Shown here: in pieces, positions 35,165-43,989 of the stretch | Position numbering within the stretch: the stretch's first letter is position 1 | Layout: every line of letters starts with the position of its first letter | Assembly: GCA_024695225.1 (NCBI GenBank) | Contig: JAILIO010000139.1 | Coordinates: 1-59,864 of the forward strand | Direction of reading: 5' to 3' | Length of the DNA: 59,864 nucleotides | DNA from: Lachnospiraceae bacterium | Lineage (GTDB): Bacteria; Bacillota; Clostridia; Lachnospirales; Lachnospiraceae | Made by a program: the position numbers and the translations under genes | The notes under the pieces: model-generated | The model's input: the letters and a program-made list of their open reading frames with translations, nothing else | Told to the model about the DNA's origin: nothing | Databases searched by the model: none

Positions 35165-36895
35165 ATGGGGTATCAGGAAAATTATAACCAGTGGGTGAGC
35201 AATCCTTATTTCGATGAGGATACGAAAAAGGAACTTCTCGCCATCAAGGACGACAAGGCTGAAGTCGAGGACCGTTTCTATAAAGATCTTGAATTCGGAA
35301 CCGGGGGGCTCCGCGGGGTCATAGGAGCAGGTACCAACCGTATGAATGTTTATACCGTCAGAAAGACCACCCAGGGACTTGCAAACTTCATCATCAAGCA
35401 GGGGGCAAAGGACAAGGGAGTGGCTATTTCCTATGATTCCAGGAGGATGTCTCCGGAATTTGCAGACGAGGCGGCGCTCTGCCTGAACGCCAACGGAATA
35501 AAGGCTTACGTGTTTGAGAGCCTGAGACCTACTCCCGAGCTTTCATTTGCAGTCAGGAGCCTTAAGTGCACCGCGGGGATAATGATCACCGCAAGCCATA
35601 ACCGTCCCCAGTACAACGGGTACAAGTGCTACTGGGAAGACGGCGCCCAGATCACATCACCTCTGGACAAGGAGATCATAGACGAAGTGAGGGCAGTGAC
35701 GGATTACGCCGACGTTCTCACCATGGACAAGGAAGAGGCCAAAAAAGCAGGCCTTTACAATGTCATAGGCAAGGATATAGACGATCTCTATATGGTGGAG
35801 CTGAAAAAGCAGATGATCCACCCCGAGATCATAAAAGAGCAGGCGGATGAGCTGAAGATCGTATACACCCCCTTCCACGGCACCGGTATGGAGCCCGTGC
35901 GCAGGATACTGACAGAACTTGGATACAAGAATCTCTATGTGGTGCCTGAGCAGGAAGATCCGGATCCCGAATTCACAACCCTTGATTATCCCAACCCCGA
36001 AGATCCCAAGGCCTTTGAACTGGCATTGAAGCTTGCAAAGGAAAAGGATGCGGATCTTGTGCTGGCAACAGACCCGGATGCGGACAGGCTGGGCATATAT
36101 GCCAAGGATTCAGCCACCGGGGAGTACATGGCCTTCACCGGCAATATGTCCGGTATGATAATAGGGGAATACATCCTGAGGGAGAGGACTGCCACCGGCA
36201 CCATGCCCAAGAACCCCGCCTTTGTCACCACCATAGTCACCACCAATATGGCTGCCGCCATAGCAAAGGATTACGGCCTCCATTATGTGGAGGTGCTCAC
36301 AGGCTTCAAGTACATCGGAGAGCAGATCAAGTGGTTTGAGAGGGACAATTCATACAATTACGTCTTCGGCCTGGAGGAGAGTTACGGCTGTCTTCCCGGG
36401 ACCCACGCCAGGGACAAGGACGCCATCGTGGCGGTTATGATGCTCTGCGAAGCTGCGGCATTTGCCAGGAAGAACAACATGACCCTCTGGGATCAGATGA
36501 TAAAGCTCTATGAAAAATATGGCTATTACAGGGAGACCCAGTACTCCGTGACCATGGAGGGCGTCACCGGGGCAGAGAAGATCGCAGCCCTTATGGACGG
36601 GCTCAGGAACGATCCCCCCAAGAAGTTTGGGGACTGGGATGTGCTGACCTTCAGGGACTACAAGAAAGACACGGTGCTTGATCTGAAGACCGGGGAAACC
36701 GGAAAGACAGGGCTTCCCGAGTCCAATGTGCTGTATTTTGACCTTACGGACGACGCATGGTGCTGCGCAAGGCCTTCGGGCACGGAACCCAAGATCAAGT
36801 TCTACATGGGCGTCAAGGGCACCAGCCTTGAGGATTCACAAAAGAAGGTGGAACTGCTCACGGCTGCGGTAAAGGAGAGAATCGGTGAAACCTGA
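35165..36895 (+). CDS. pgcA: Phosphoglucomutase/phosphomannomutase
   Basis: 576 residues, the length of the clostridial/bacillar PgcA branch. TASHNRPQYNGYK holds the phosphoserine, LATDPDADRLGIY the metal loop (DPDADR), GLEESYGCLPG the sugar-specificity loop (EES.G) and RPSGTEPKIKFY the phosphate-binding loop. It interconverts glucose-6- and glucose-1-phosphate, feeding RfbA and UDP-glucose synthesis for this locus. AAGGAGGTG upstream. The next gene starts 11 bases before its end. Confidence 0.95.
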   Translation: MGYQENYNQWVSNPYFDEDTKKELLAIKDDKAEVEDRFYKDLEFGTGGLRGVIGAGTNRMNVYTVRKTTQGLANFIIKQGAKDKGVAISYDSRRMSPEFADEAALCLNANGIKAYVFESLRPTPELSFAVRSLKCTAGIMITASHNRPQYNGYKCYWEDGAQITSPLDKEIIDEVRAVTDYADVLTMDKEEAKKAGLYNVIGKDIDDLYMVELKKQMIHPEIIKEQADELKIVYTPFHGTGMEPVRRILTELGYKNLYVVPEQEDPDPEFTTLDYPNPEDPKAFELALKLAKEKDADLVLATDPDADRLGIYAKDSATGEYMAFTGNMSGMIIGEYILRERTATGTMPKNPAFVTTIVTTNMAAAIAKDYGLHYVEVLTGFKYIGEQIKWFERDNSYNYVFGLEESYGCLPGTHARDKDAIVAVMMLCEAAAFARKNNMTLWDQMIKLYEKYGYYRETQYSVTMEGVTGAEKIAALMDGLRNDPPKKFGDWDVLTFRDYKKDTVLDLKTGETGKTGLPESNVLYFDLTDDAWCCARPSGTEPKIKFYMGVKGTSLEDSQKKVELLTAAVKERIGET

Positions 36896-38249
36896 ATCAC
36901 TCAGGAACGATCTTTCCAGGACATTTCGGTATCTTAAGAGGAACGGCCTCTCCGAGACGGTGTTTTCCGTCGCGGAGAGGGTGACTCTGAAGGCACGGGA
37001 TCATTATGACTACATCCCGCCCCTTCAGCTGGAGATAAGGGAACAGCGCGAACGCTCCCGGAATCTTGAAGAAGATGAGATCGTAAAGATAAGCATTGTC
37101 GTACCCGCCTATAATACCGACAGGCATTGTCTGGTGCAGCTGATAAAGAGTGTCGCCGCCCAGACCTACTGCTGGTATGAGCTGATAGTGGCCGATGCAG
37201 GGGATGACGATGTTGTGAGCCTTATATGCGACAGAGCCTTAAACCGCAAGGTGATGAAGAGACCGGAGGGGGATGGATTCACCCCCGGGTCCCTTAAGTA
37301 TGTGAAACTTGAGAAAAATGAGGGCATATCAGGAAATCTGAACCGGGCTGTGACCTATGCATCCGGCGACTGGTTTCAGTTTTTGGATCACGATGATCTG
37401 CTGTCTCCGGATGCCCTTTACGCTGCAGTGTCCGCCATAAGGAAACACAAGGACGCATTCCTTGTATACTGTGACGAGGACAAGACCGACAGGTCGGGGA
37501 AGGTTTTTTTCGATCTGAACGACAAGCCGGGATTCAATCCCGACATGCTTTTGTGCAACAACTATATATGCCACGGGCTCACCATAAGGAGAGACAAGGT
37601 TGAAGGATTTCCCTTCAGACCGGAATTCGACGGAGCACAGGATTACGATCTGCTGTTAAGGATCCTGGGACAGATGATGGATAAGGGACTTTCTGTTTCC
37701 GATATGAGAAGGTTTGCCGTACATGACAGCACGGTGGCTTATCATTGGAGAGTCCACAAAGGGTCTACGGCGGGGGATTCCTCTGCCAAGAGCTGGGCTT
37801 ACGATGCGGGAAAGAGGGCGCTGGAGGATTTTTACAAGGCCATGGGTATCAAGGCTGATGTAAGCCATTCCATGCATCTGGGCTTTTACAGGAGCAGGTA
37901 CGAACCGGACATCTTCGCCGCAAGAAATGACGTGGGGATAGTGTGCGGACGGGTGCTGGATCCGCTTGGCAGGATGTGCGCCCACATGGGATCCCTGGAA
38001 GGGGAGGAAATGTTCAGCGGCATGCCGGGGTGTTTCAGCGGAAGGCTCAACCGGTTTGACACCCGCCAGGACATATCCTACGGTGACGTGCGAAATATGA
38101 AGATCGCCCCGGGTCTCCGCCATCTCTTAAGGGAGGCGGATGACAGTGATACAGGGGCTCGGAGTGAGAAGATATGCAGGCTTGCCAGGGATAAAGGTTA
38201 TACTGTGGTATATGATCCCGATCTCCCTGCAGTGAAAGGCAGACTTTAA
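36885..38249 (+). CDS. GT2 glycosyltransferase; first domain intact, second domain a remnant
   Basis: 454 residues. GT2 domain from about 70 (ISIVVPAYNT) with LEKNEGISGNLNRA, FLDHDD (166-171), VYCDEDKTD, FNPDMLLCNNY and AQDYDLLLR, the same family as domain 1 of the 33133 protein. After VAYHWRVHKGSTAG the chain continues with IVCGRVLDPLGRMCAHMG, which corresponds to the late part of a second GT2 domain (the AKLYYPD..IQHAG region) without its nucleotide-binding half or NND motif. GTG start with AAAGGAGAG five bases upstream. Likely acts with the two larger GT2 enzymes. Confidence 0.82.
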   Translation: MKPESLRNDLSRTFRYLKRNGLSETVFSVAERVTLKARDHYDYIPPLQLEIREQRERSRNLEEDEIVKISIVVPAYNTDRHCLVQLIKSVAAQTYCWYELIVADAGDDDVVSLICDRALNRKVMKRPEGDGFTPGSLKYVKLEKNEGISGNLNRAVTYASGDWFQFLDHDDLLSPDALYAAVSAIRKHKDAFLVYCDEDKTDRSGKVFFDLNDKPGFNPDMLLCNNYICHGLTIRRDKVEGFPFRPEFDGAQDYDLLLRILGQMMDKGLSVSDMRRFAVHDSTVAYHWRVHKGSTAGDSSAKSWAYDAGKRALEDFYKAMGIKADVSHSMHLGFYRSRYEPDIFAARNDVGIVCGRVLDPLGRMCAHMGSLEGEEMFSGMPGCFSGRLNRFDTRQDISYGDVRNMKIAPGLRHLLREADDSDTGARSEKICRLARDKGYTVVYDPDLPAVKGRL

Positions 38250-38283
38250 AGATACAGCCTGAGTCTTTCCGGAGAGACAGATA

Positions 38284-39267
38284 TTGAAAAAGACTACAGT
38301 TGTGATCCCCAACCTGAACGGGGAGAAGTACATAAGGAAATGCCTTGGCAGCATAGATCACACCCGGTGCGATGTAATAGTCGTTGACAACGGCTCTGCG
38401 GACAACAGCCTTAAGGTTATAAGGGAGGAATTCCCCGGTGTGACATTGCTTGAAAATAAGAGCAACACAGGCTTTTGCAGGGCAGTGAATCAGGGAGTAA
38501 AAGCCGCTCAGACTGAGTATGTGTTTCTTTTGAACAACGACGCCTTTATTTCCCCTGACTGTATCGGGAAACTGGAGCGCTTTATGGATGACAACGAGAA
38601 GGTTTTCTCCTGTCAGGCCAGGGTGATGACTGTAAAAGATCCGGATGTGACAGATGATTCCGGCGATCGGTACAGCGCCATGGGCTGGGCTTATTGCCCG
38701 GAAAAGGGGCTGAGGACTGACCGGGGGGAGTGCATACAGAAGGGAGCAGTCAGAGTGTTTTCCTGCTGCGCCTGCGCTGCCATGTACAGAAGGGATGTGT
38801 GGGAGTCCCTGGGGGGCATGGATGAGAGGCATTTTGCATATTTGGAGGACACGGATATAGGCTGGAGGGCAGCCAAGGAAGGTTACGCCAATATGTGCCT
38901 TAACAGCGCACTGGCCTGGCATGTGGGATCTGCATCCTCCGGCTCCAGATACAACACCTTCAAGGCTGAGCAGTCTGCCAGGAACAGCCTTTTTGTCATT
39001 GCAAAGAATATGACGGCCTGGCAGAAATTTTTGAATTTCATCCCCTGCGTTCTGGGGTTTGCGCTGAAGATCTGTTTCTACGCGAGACAGGGGCTCTGGA
39101 GGGATTATCTCAAGGGGCTTTTCGAGGGGGCAGTGCTTTTGGCCCGCACGGACAGAAATGATATATACTTCAGCGCAGGGAAAAACCTTGGCTTTGCCGG
39201 GAGACTTAAGAATGAACTGATCCTGGAGGGGCAGATGATAGCTGCGATCCCCAGGAGAAGGGTCTGA
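38284..39267 (+). CDS. GT2 glycosyltransferase, WbbL-like (possible rhamnosyltransferase)
   Basis: 327 residues. TVVIPNLNG, VIVVDNGSADNS, NTGFCRAVNQG, LLNNDAF (NND acidic motif), MDERHFAYLEDTDIGWR and a C-terminal membrane-associating stretch are the pattern of WbbL-type enzymes, which transfer rhamnose to a lipid-linked sugar. TTG start, GGAGAG about eight bases upstream; no competing ATG in the right place. It sits directly before the phosphoglycosyltransferase that would make its acceptor. Confidence 0.85.
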   Translation: MKKTTVVIPNLNGEKYIRKCLGSIDHTRCDVIVVDNGSADNSLKVIREEFPGVTLLENKSNTGFCRAVNQGVKAAQTEYVFLLNNDAFISPDCIGKLERFMDDNEKVFSCQARVMTVKDPDVTDDSGDRYSAMGWAYCPEKGLRTDRGECIQKGAVRVFSCCACAAMYRRDVWESLGGMDERHFAYLEDTDIGWRAAKEGYANMCLNSALAWHVGSASSGSRYNTFKAEQSARNSLFVIAKNMTAWQKFLNFIPCVLGFALKICFYARQGLWRDYLKGLFEGAVLLARTDRNDIYFSAGKNLGFAGRLKNELILEGQMIAAIPRRRV

Positions 39268-39268
39268 G

Positions 39269-40678
39269 ATGATAAAGGATAATCAGAGATACATAAGCGT
39301 TATAAAGCTGACCGTGGACATTGTGGCCACAGTCCTTATATATGTGCTGTCATGGTTTCTGAAGTTCCGCGGCATATTTATGACCGAGGACCCCAACGTG
39401 ATCGCCCTGCCCATGTCGGTGTATATGACTGCCCTGTACTTTATAGTGCCGGGCTATACGCTTTTGTATTATTTCTCAGGTCTCTATTCCCAGAAAAAGG
39501 AACATTCAAGGGGACATTATTTCCTGAGCATCATCTGGGCCAACACCATAGGACTGGCCCTTTTTATCATAGTTCTCTACGCCGTAAAGCAGATCCATTT
39601 CTCCAGGTCCATGATATTCATCTTCTATGTGCTGAATATCATCATCCTCACCGTTATACACGCCTTCGGGAACAAGATAATAGCCTCCATGGTCATGAAG
39701 AGCCCCAACAGGCGGGAGATCCTGCTGGTGGGTTATTCCAGGGCGGCGGAGGGCTATATATCCAGGATAGATGCCAGCCCCGAATGGGGATATGTGGTGA
39801 GGGGTATACTGGACGACCACGTGCCCGCAGGTACCCTGTACAAGGGGGTAAAGGTCCTGGGCACCATTGCAAATCTCCAGTACATTCTGCCGGAAAACCA
39901 TTTGGATGAGATCGCAGTGACCCTGTCCCTCCAGGACTATCCCAGGCTGGATTCCATAGTATCCATGTGTGAAAAGTCGGGGATACATACGAAGTTCATC
40001 CCGGATTACGGCTCACTCTTCCCCAGCAATCCCTACACAGAGGACCTTATGGGACTGCCTGTTATCAGCATCAGGTATGTGCCCCTGACCAATGCTTTCA
40101 ACGCCCTGGTAAAGAGGGTCTTTGATATCGTGTTCTCCCTGCTGGCCATTATACTCACATCCCCTGTGATGCTGGTGGCGGCCATCGCAGTCAGGCACTC
40201 CGGACCCGGAGGTATCATCTTCAAGCAGGAGAGGATAGGCCTTCACAACAAGCCCTTTATGATGTACAAGTTCAGGACCATGAAGGTGGTGTCTGAGGAG
40301 GTTGAAAAGAAGGGCTGGACCACCAGGGATGATCCCAGGGTGACCCGGGCCGGCAGGTTCATGAGAAGGACCAGCATAGACGAACTTCCCCAGTTCTTCA
40401 ATGTGCTGAAGGGGGAAATGAGCGTCGTGGGTCCCAGACCTGAGAGACCCCAGTTCGTGGACAGGTTCAAGGAGGAGATCCCCAGGTACATGGTGAAACA
40501 CCAGGTGCGCCCGGGGCTTACGGGCTGGGCTCAGATAAACGGATACCGGGGTGACACTTCCATCAAACGCCGTATCGAGTACGATATCTATTACATTGAG
40601 AATTGGACATTCAGCCTGGATCTGAGGATCATTTTCCTCACGGTGTTCAAGGTGTTCAGGGACAAGAACGCCTATTAA
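39269..40678 (+). CDS. Polyprenyl-phosphate sugar phosphotransferase (WcaJ/CpsE type)
   Basis: 469 residues. Four or five N-terminal helices, a Rossmann-like CoA-binding-type middle (REILLVGYSRAAEGYISRI), one more helix and the C-terminal catalytic domain: KRVFDIVFSLLAIIL, FKQERIGLHNKPFMMYKFRTM, TRAGRFMRRTSIDELPQF, GEMSVVGPRPE and RPGLTGWAQINGYRG. It transfers a sugar-1-phosphate (commonly glucose or galactose) to undecaprenyl phosphate and starts the chain. ATG 39269 with CAGGAGAAGG. A second, short phosphoglycosyltransferase occurs at 58693. Confidence 0.94.
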   Translation: MIKDNQRYISVIKLTVDIVATVLIYVLSWFLKFRGIFMTEDPNVIALPMSVYMTALYFIVPGYTLLYYFSGLYSQKKEHSRGHYFLSIIWANTIGLALFIIVLYAVKQIHFSRSMIFIFYVLNIIILTVIHAFGNKIIASMVMKSPNRREILLVGYSRAAEGYISRIDASPEWGYVVRGILDDHVPAGTLYKGVKVLGTIANLQYILPENHLDEIAVTLSLQDYPRLDSIVSMCEKSGIHTKFIPDYGSLFPSNPYTEDLMGLPVISIRYVPLTNAFNALVKRVFDIVFSLLAIILTSPVMLVAAIAVRHSGPGGIIFKQERIGLHNKPFMMYKFRTMKVVSEEVEKKGWTTRDDPRVTRAGRFMRRTSIDELPQFFNVLKGEMSVVGPRPERPQFVDRFKEEIPRYMVKHQVRPGLTGWAQINGYRGDTSIKRRIEYDIYYIENWTFSLDLRIIFLTVFKVFRDKNAY

Positions 40679-40723
40679 AGAGGCTTTCAGGGGCAGGAAC
40701 GCCTCTGTTGAGGAGGATTTAAA

Positions 40724-41926
40724 TTGGATGATAACATTCCCGCCATAGCAGGCGGAACGCCCATAAGGGAAAATAAGATATATTATGCGCACCAGTACAT
40801 AGACGATGCGGATATAAAGGCTGTGACTGATGTGCTTAAGAGCGATTATCTGACCTGCGGTCCCGCCATAGACCGGATGGAAGAGAAACTCAAAAAAATC
40901 ACCGGAGCCAAATATGCGGCAGCCTGCAGCAATGGCACATCCGCCCTCCATATCGTATGCATGGCCCTCGGGATAGGAGAGGGGGACGAGGTCATAGTGC
41001 CTCCCATAACCTTTGCCGCAAGCTCAAACTGTGTGTTGTACTGCGGAGGGACCCCTGTATTTGCCGATGTGGATCCGAAGACCTATCTGCTGGATCCAAA
41101 GAAGGTGGAGGAAAAGATAACAGAAAAGACAAAGGCTGTGATCACCGTGGATTACGGCGGGCAGGCGTCTCCCCTGCCGGAGCTTCTGGACATATGCAGG
41201 AAACACTCCCTGAAACTCATAGAGGACGCAGCCCATTCCATAGGCACTGTCTATAAAGGCCTGGGGGCTGTGGGGTCAGTTGCGGATGTCACCACATTTT
41301 CATTCCATCCGGTGAAGGTGGTGACCGGCGGGGAAGGGGGAGCCATAACCACCAATGATCCTGAGGTGTATTCAAAGGCTCTTCTCTACAGATCCCACGG
41401 GATAACCAGGGACAGGACCTTTATGGAAGGCGAGTCCGAGGGGCCCTGGTATTACGAACAGACAGGGCTCTCCATGAACTACAGGATGACCGACATCCAG
41501 GCAGCCCTTATTTCCAGCCAGCTGGACAAGCTCCCGGAGTTTAAAGCCCGCAGGCAGGAGATCGTCAGGATGTACGACGAAGCCTTTTCAAAGATCCCCG
41601 GGATCACTGTGCAGCAGGAGATCCCCGAGTCCGATACCGCCCGCCATCTGTATGTGATAAGGGTGCAGGAGGGGGCTTTTGAGATCGACAGGGCAGGCTT
41701 CTTCGACGCACTGGTAAAAGAAAACATAATCCCCAACGTCCACTATATTCCTGTGTATCTTCACCCCTATTACAGACATCTGGGGTATGCCCCCGGGCTC
41801 TGCCCCGAGGCTGAAAAGATCTACAGGGAAATGATAACCCTTCCCCTTTTCTATTCCATGACAGACAGTGATGTGTCGGATGTGACAGAGGCTGTGAAGA
41901 GGATCGCTGATCATTACCGCAAATAA
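40724..41926 (+). CDS. pseC: UDP-4-amino-4,6-dideoxy-N-acetyl-altrosamine transaminase
   Basis: 400 residues, DegT/DnrJ/EryC1 aminotransferase. YLTCGPAIDRMEEKL, CSNGTSALHIV, IEDAAHSIG, TFSFHPVKVVTGGEGG (K is the pyridoxal-phosphate lysine), LYRSHGI, RHLYVIRV and PNVHYIPVYLHPYY follow PseC closely. It makes the second intermediate of CMP-pseudaminate synthesis. TTG start, seven bases after AGGAGG; the nearby ATG 40728 is out of frame. The other pse genes seen (pseF, pseH, pseG) lie 3-7 kb away on the other strand. Its last codons belong to the first unit of the terminator repeat array. PglE-type sugar aminotransferases are related alternatives. Confidence 0.87.
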   Translation: MDDNIPAIAGGTPIRENKIYYAHQYIDDADIKAVTDVLKSDYLTCGPAIDRMEEKLKKITGAKYAAACSNGTSALHIVCMALGIGEGDEVIVPPITFAASSNCVLYCGGTPVFADVDPKTYLLDPKKVEEKITEKTKAVITVDYGGQASPLPELLDICRKHSLKLIEDAAHSIGTVYKGLGAVGSVADVTTFSFHPVKVVTGGEGGAITTNDPEVYSKALLYRSHGITRDRTFMEGESEGPWYYEQTGLSMNYRMTDIQAALISSQLDKLPEFKARRQEIVRMYDEAFSKIPGITVQQEIPESDTARHLYVIRVQEGAFEIDRAGFFDALVKENIIPNVHYIPVYLHPYYRHLGYAPGLCPEAEKIYREMITLPLFYSMTDSDVSDVTEAVKRIADHYRK

Positions 41927-42067
41927 ACCCCCTGTGCAAAACACAGGAGGATTACCGCAAATAAAAACCCCTGTGCGATACGCAGGGGGATTTCAGCAAA
42001 TAAAAATGTCTGTGCGAAAAACACAGGGGATTGCCGCAAATAAAAACCCCTGTGCAAAACACAGGGG
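41913..42067. terminator. Four tandem repeat units, each carrying an intrinsic terminator hairpin
   Basis: Units at 41913-41950, 41951-41989, 41990-42029 and 42030-42067 (38-40 bases). Each reads AT-T-CCGCAAATAA-AACCCCTGTGC..ACACAGGGG. The inverted arms CCCCTGTG / CACAGGGG form a stable stem with a 4-6 base loop. On the minus strand each is followed by TTTTTATTTGC, so each is a good terminator for the minus-strand gene at 42106. On the plus strand they close pseC. Unit 1 contains the last four codons and the TAA of pseC. Confidence 0.88.
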
Positions 42068-42105
42068 ATCACAGGTCCGGGATCATCCCGGGGGCAGGCT
42101 TTTCT

Positions 42106-42570
42106 TCAGCCCTTCCCGAAACCCGAATAGAATCTGAAAACGTAATCGGTGTAAGCCCTGACTGCAGGGAAGTCTTCAAAGTCCACCCCAACTGCGTAGG
42201 CTGTTTTTATATGGGTGGATTTTCCCAGGTGGAACAGCAGATTTACCCCCTGTCCCCCTTCTCCCGGAGTGATGTTGAAATTTATATGGCTGAACTGGGT
42301 GGTGGGTTCTAAGTGGTATTCTATGAGCTTTGTCCTCCGGGTCAGTTCCTCGGAGACCCCTCTTTTATGCATCTCGATCTTTATAAGGGGCAGTGGATTG
42401 TATTCGTAGATATTGCCGTCCGTTGCCAGATAAAACAGTTCAGTTCCCGACTCTGACTGGCCGCGCAAAAGACACCTGCCCTGGTTTATCCGGTCCTGGG
42501 ACACGGTGACCCGGCTTCCGTCATCAAAGGAATACACCTCATGCGTATAAACTGTCAGAAACTGTCTCAT
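42106..42570 (-). CDS. Hypothetical protein, 154 residues
   Basis: I recognise no family. The chain is soluble, mixed alpha/beta in appearance, without signal peptide or helix. Notable stretches are SFDDGSRVTVSQDRINQGRC near the start, ELFYLATDGNIYEYN in the middle and a Gly-rich NITPGEGGQGVNLLFH later. No ribosome binding site precedes the ATG, but an extended -10 lies only six bases upstream, so the message may be leaderless. Downstream are the four tandem terminators; upstream is the aldo/keto reductase, 67 bases away. The reading frame is the longest and best supported on either strand here. Confidence 0.6.
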   Translation of the reverse strand: MRQFLTVYTHEVYSFDDGSRVTVSQDRINQGRCLLRGQSESGTELFYLATDGNIYEYNPLPLIKIEMHKRGVSEELTRRTKLIEYHLEPTTQFSHINFNITPGEGGQGVNLLFHLGKSTHIKTAYAVGVDFEDFPAVRAYTDYVFRFYSGFGKG

Positions 42571-42576
42571 AGGTAA

Positions 42577-42585
42577 ATAATAGCA
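42577..42585 (-). promoter_or_regulatory. Extended -10 next to the start of the hypothetical gene
   Basis: Minus strand TGCTATTAT; six bases separate it from the ATG at 42570, placing the transcription start on or next to the A of ATG. The -35 region (TTTTAT) is weak. Confidence 0.4.
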
Positions 42586-42637
42586 CAGTCCGGGATATGA
42601 TAAAAGAATTTTGTGCCTTTATTTGCCCTTATTTAAC

Positions 42638-43777
42638 TCAAGACTTCTGATCTTCCTCGTAGAGGGCCGCAAATTCTTTCAGATGGTCTCTTATGGGCAG
42701 ATGCTGGGGACAGTTCTGTTCGCACAGTCCGCATTTGAGACAGTCCCCTGCCTTTCCCCGGTTCATGGAGTAGCGCTCGTAATACATGACGGTCTTCTTG
42801 CCGGTTATGGCGTGGAGGTTCAGAAGGCCAAAGTAACCGGGGATGTTTATGTTCTGAGGGCATACCTCCGTGCAGTATCTGCAGCTTGTGCAGGCCACCC
42901 GGATCTTCTCTCTCATGTAGCCGGATATCTTCTTTGTCAGTGCTTTCTCACCCTCTGCAAGAGGTTTGAAATCCTGCATGTATCCGGTGTTGTCGTCCAT
43001 CTGCCCGATGCTGCTCATGCCGCTTAAGACCATCATCACATTGGGAAGGCTGGCTGCAAAACGGATGGCAAGGGATGCGGGGGTGGGGAGGGATCCTTCT
43101 GTGAGCCCCTGCGCCAGATAGTGATCCCTGAAATATCCGGCTGCCACCTCGGGAAGGGAAGCCAAAGTCCCGCCCTTCACAGGTTCCATGACCACCACGG
43201 GTTTCCCGTGTTTTGTGGCGGTCTCATAGCATTTGCCGGACTGGGTCACGGCGTCCTCCCAGTCCAGATAATTGATCTGGAGCTGGACGAAATCAACTTC
43301 CGGGTGATCTGTCAGGATCCTGTCCAAAGTCTCTGCGTCGTCGTGGAATGAAAAGCCGATATTCCGGATGTTTCCGGCTTTTTTCATCTTTTCCATAAAG
43401 GCAAAGCCGCCGAACTTCTCAGTGTTTATATAACGGTCTCTCCCCAGATTGTGGAGGAGATAGTTGTCAAAGTATTCCGTGCCGCAGCGTTTTCTCTGGG
43501 TGTCAAAGTAGCCCTGGTACTGGTCCGGCCCGGTTACCCTGAGGATGGGCATCTTGTCTGCCAGGAAGAATCTTTCCCTGGGAAAGCGGTCTGTTATGCA
43601 TTTTTTTACAGCCTCCTCGGAGTGCTCCGAGTGGTAGGGATAGGCGGTGTCCACATAGGTGAAGCCGCGTTCAAAAAACATATCCGCCATTTTAGATGTC
43701 TGGTCAAAATCTATGGAGGCGGTGTCATCTGCATCCAGAAGGGGAAGCCTCATGGTTCCAAAACCCAGTTTTTTCAT
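42638..43777 (-). CDS. Aldo/keto reductase with C-terminal ferredoxin domain
   Basis: 379 residues. LGFGTMRLP start, TYVDTAYPYH (catalytic Asp/Tyr region), FFLADKMP (Lys) and NYLLHNLG (His) give the AKR tetrad. The last 90 residues hold CTSCRYCTEVCP and CLKCGLCEQNCP, two 4Fe-4S sites. Such fused reductases are common in anaerobes and handle small aldehydes or ketones with electron transfer through the clusters; the substrate is unknown. Ribosome binding site AGAAAGGAA and promoter at 43864-43892 mark an independent unit. A link to glycan synthesis is not evident. Confidence 0.92.
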   Translation of the reverse strand: MKKLGFGTMRLPLLDADDTASIDFDQTSKMADMFFERGFTYVDTAYPYHSEHSEEAVKKCITDRFPRERFFLADKMPILRVTGPDQYQGYFDTQRKRCGTEYFDNYLLHNLGRDRYINTEKFGGFAFMEKMKKAGNIRNIGFSFHDDAETLDRILTDHPEVDFVQLQINYLDWEDAVTQSGKCYETATKHGKPVVVMEPVKGGTLASLPEVAAGYFRDHYLAQGLTEGSLPTPASLAIRFAASLPNVMMVLSGMSSIGQMDDNTGYMQDFKPLAEGEKALTKKISGYMREKIRVACTSCRYCTEVCPQNINIPGYFGLLNLHAITGKKTVMYYERYSMNRGKAGDCLKCGLCEQNCPQHLPIRDHLKEFAALYEEDQKS

Positions 43778-43792
43778 GATATTTCCTTTCTC

Positions 43793-43810
43793 CCATGGAC
43801 CTGTCCATGG
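43793..43810. promoter_or_regulatory. Palindrome CCATGGAC-CT-GTCCATGG, candidate operator
   Basis: Perfect 8-base arms with a 2-base centre, in the reductase 5' leader about 16-33 bases before its ATG and downstream of its promoter. The position suits a repressor site or an RNA hairpin that affects translation. Confidence 0.45.
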
Positions 43811-43863
43811 ACGTGAATTTTTTGGGGTGATCGCTGTCCGGCCTTCCCGAAGTGTGTCCGTTT

Positions 43864-43892
43864 ATTTTACAGCAAAGGAAGTAAAAACACAA
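43864..43892 (-). promoter_or_regulatory. Promoter of the aldo/keto reductase gene
   Basis: Minus strand: TTGTGT (43887-43892), 17-base spacer, TAAAAT (43864-43869). Confidence 0.55.
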
Positions 43893-43960
43893 AAGAGAAG
43901 AGACTTAAAAAGATTGTGAAGGGATGTGGGAAAAGATATTATTGACGATCATCATCAGGT

Positions 43961-43989
43961 GTGACAACAGACAGGAGATGCATTATACT
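43961..43989 (+). promoter_or_regulatory. Promoter of the lone GT2 gene
   Basis: GTGACA (43961-43966), 17-base spacer, TATACT (43984-43989); each hexamer is one base from consensus. Leader of about 150 bases before ATG 44150. Confidence 0.65.

Noticed and set aside
38047..38922. 291-residue minus-strand ORF
   Set aside because: Antisense to two GT2 genes with intact motifs; no promoter or ribosome binding site.
40013..40951. 312-residue minus-strand ORF
   Set aside because: Antisense to the catalytic domain of the WcaJ-type enzyme and the start of pseC; His/Gly-rich mirror composition.
41913..42067. CRISPR-like appearance of the four 38-40 base units
   Set aside because: Units are contiguous with no spacers, each is a hairpin terminator, the first is part of pseC, and no cas gene is present.
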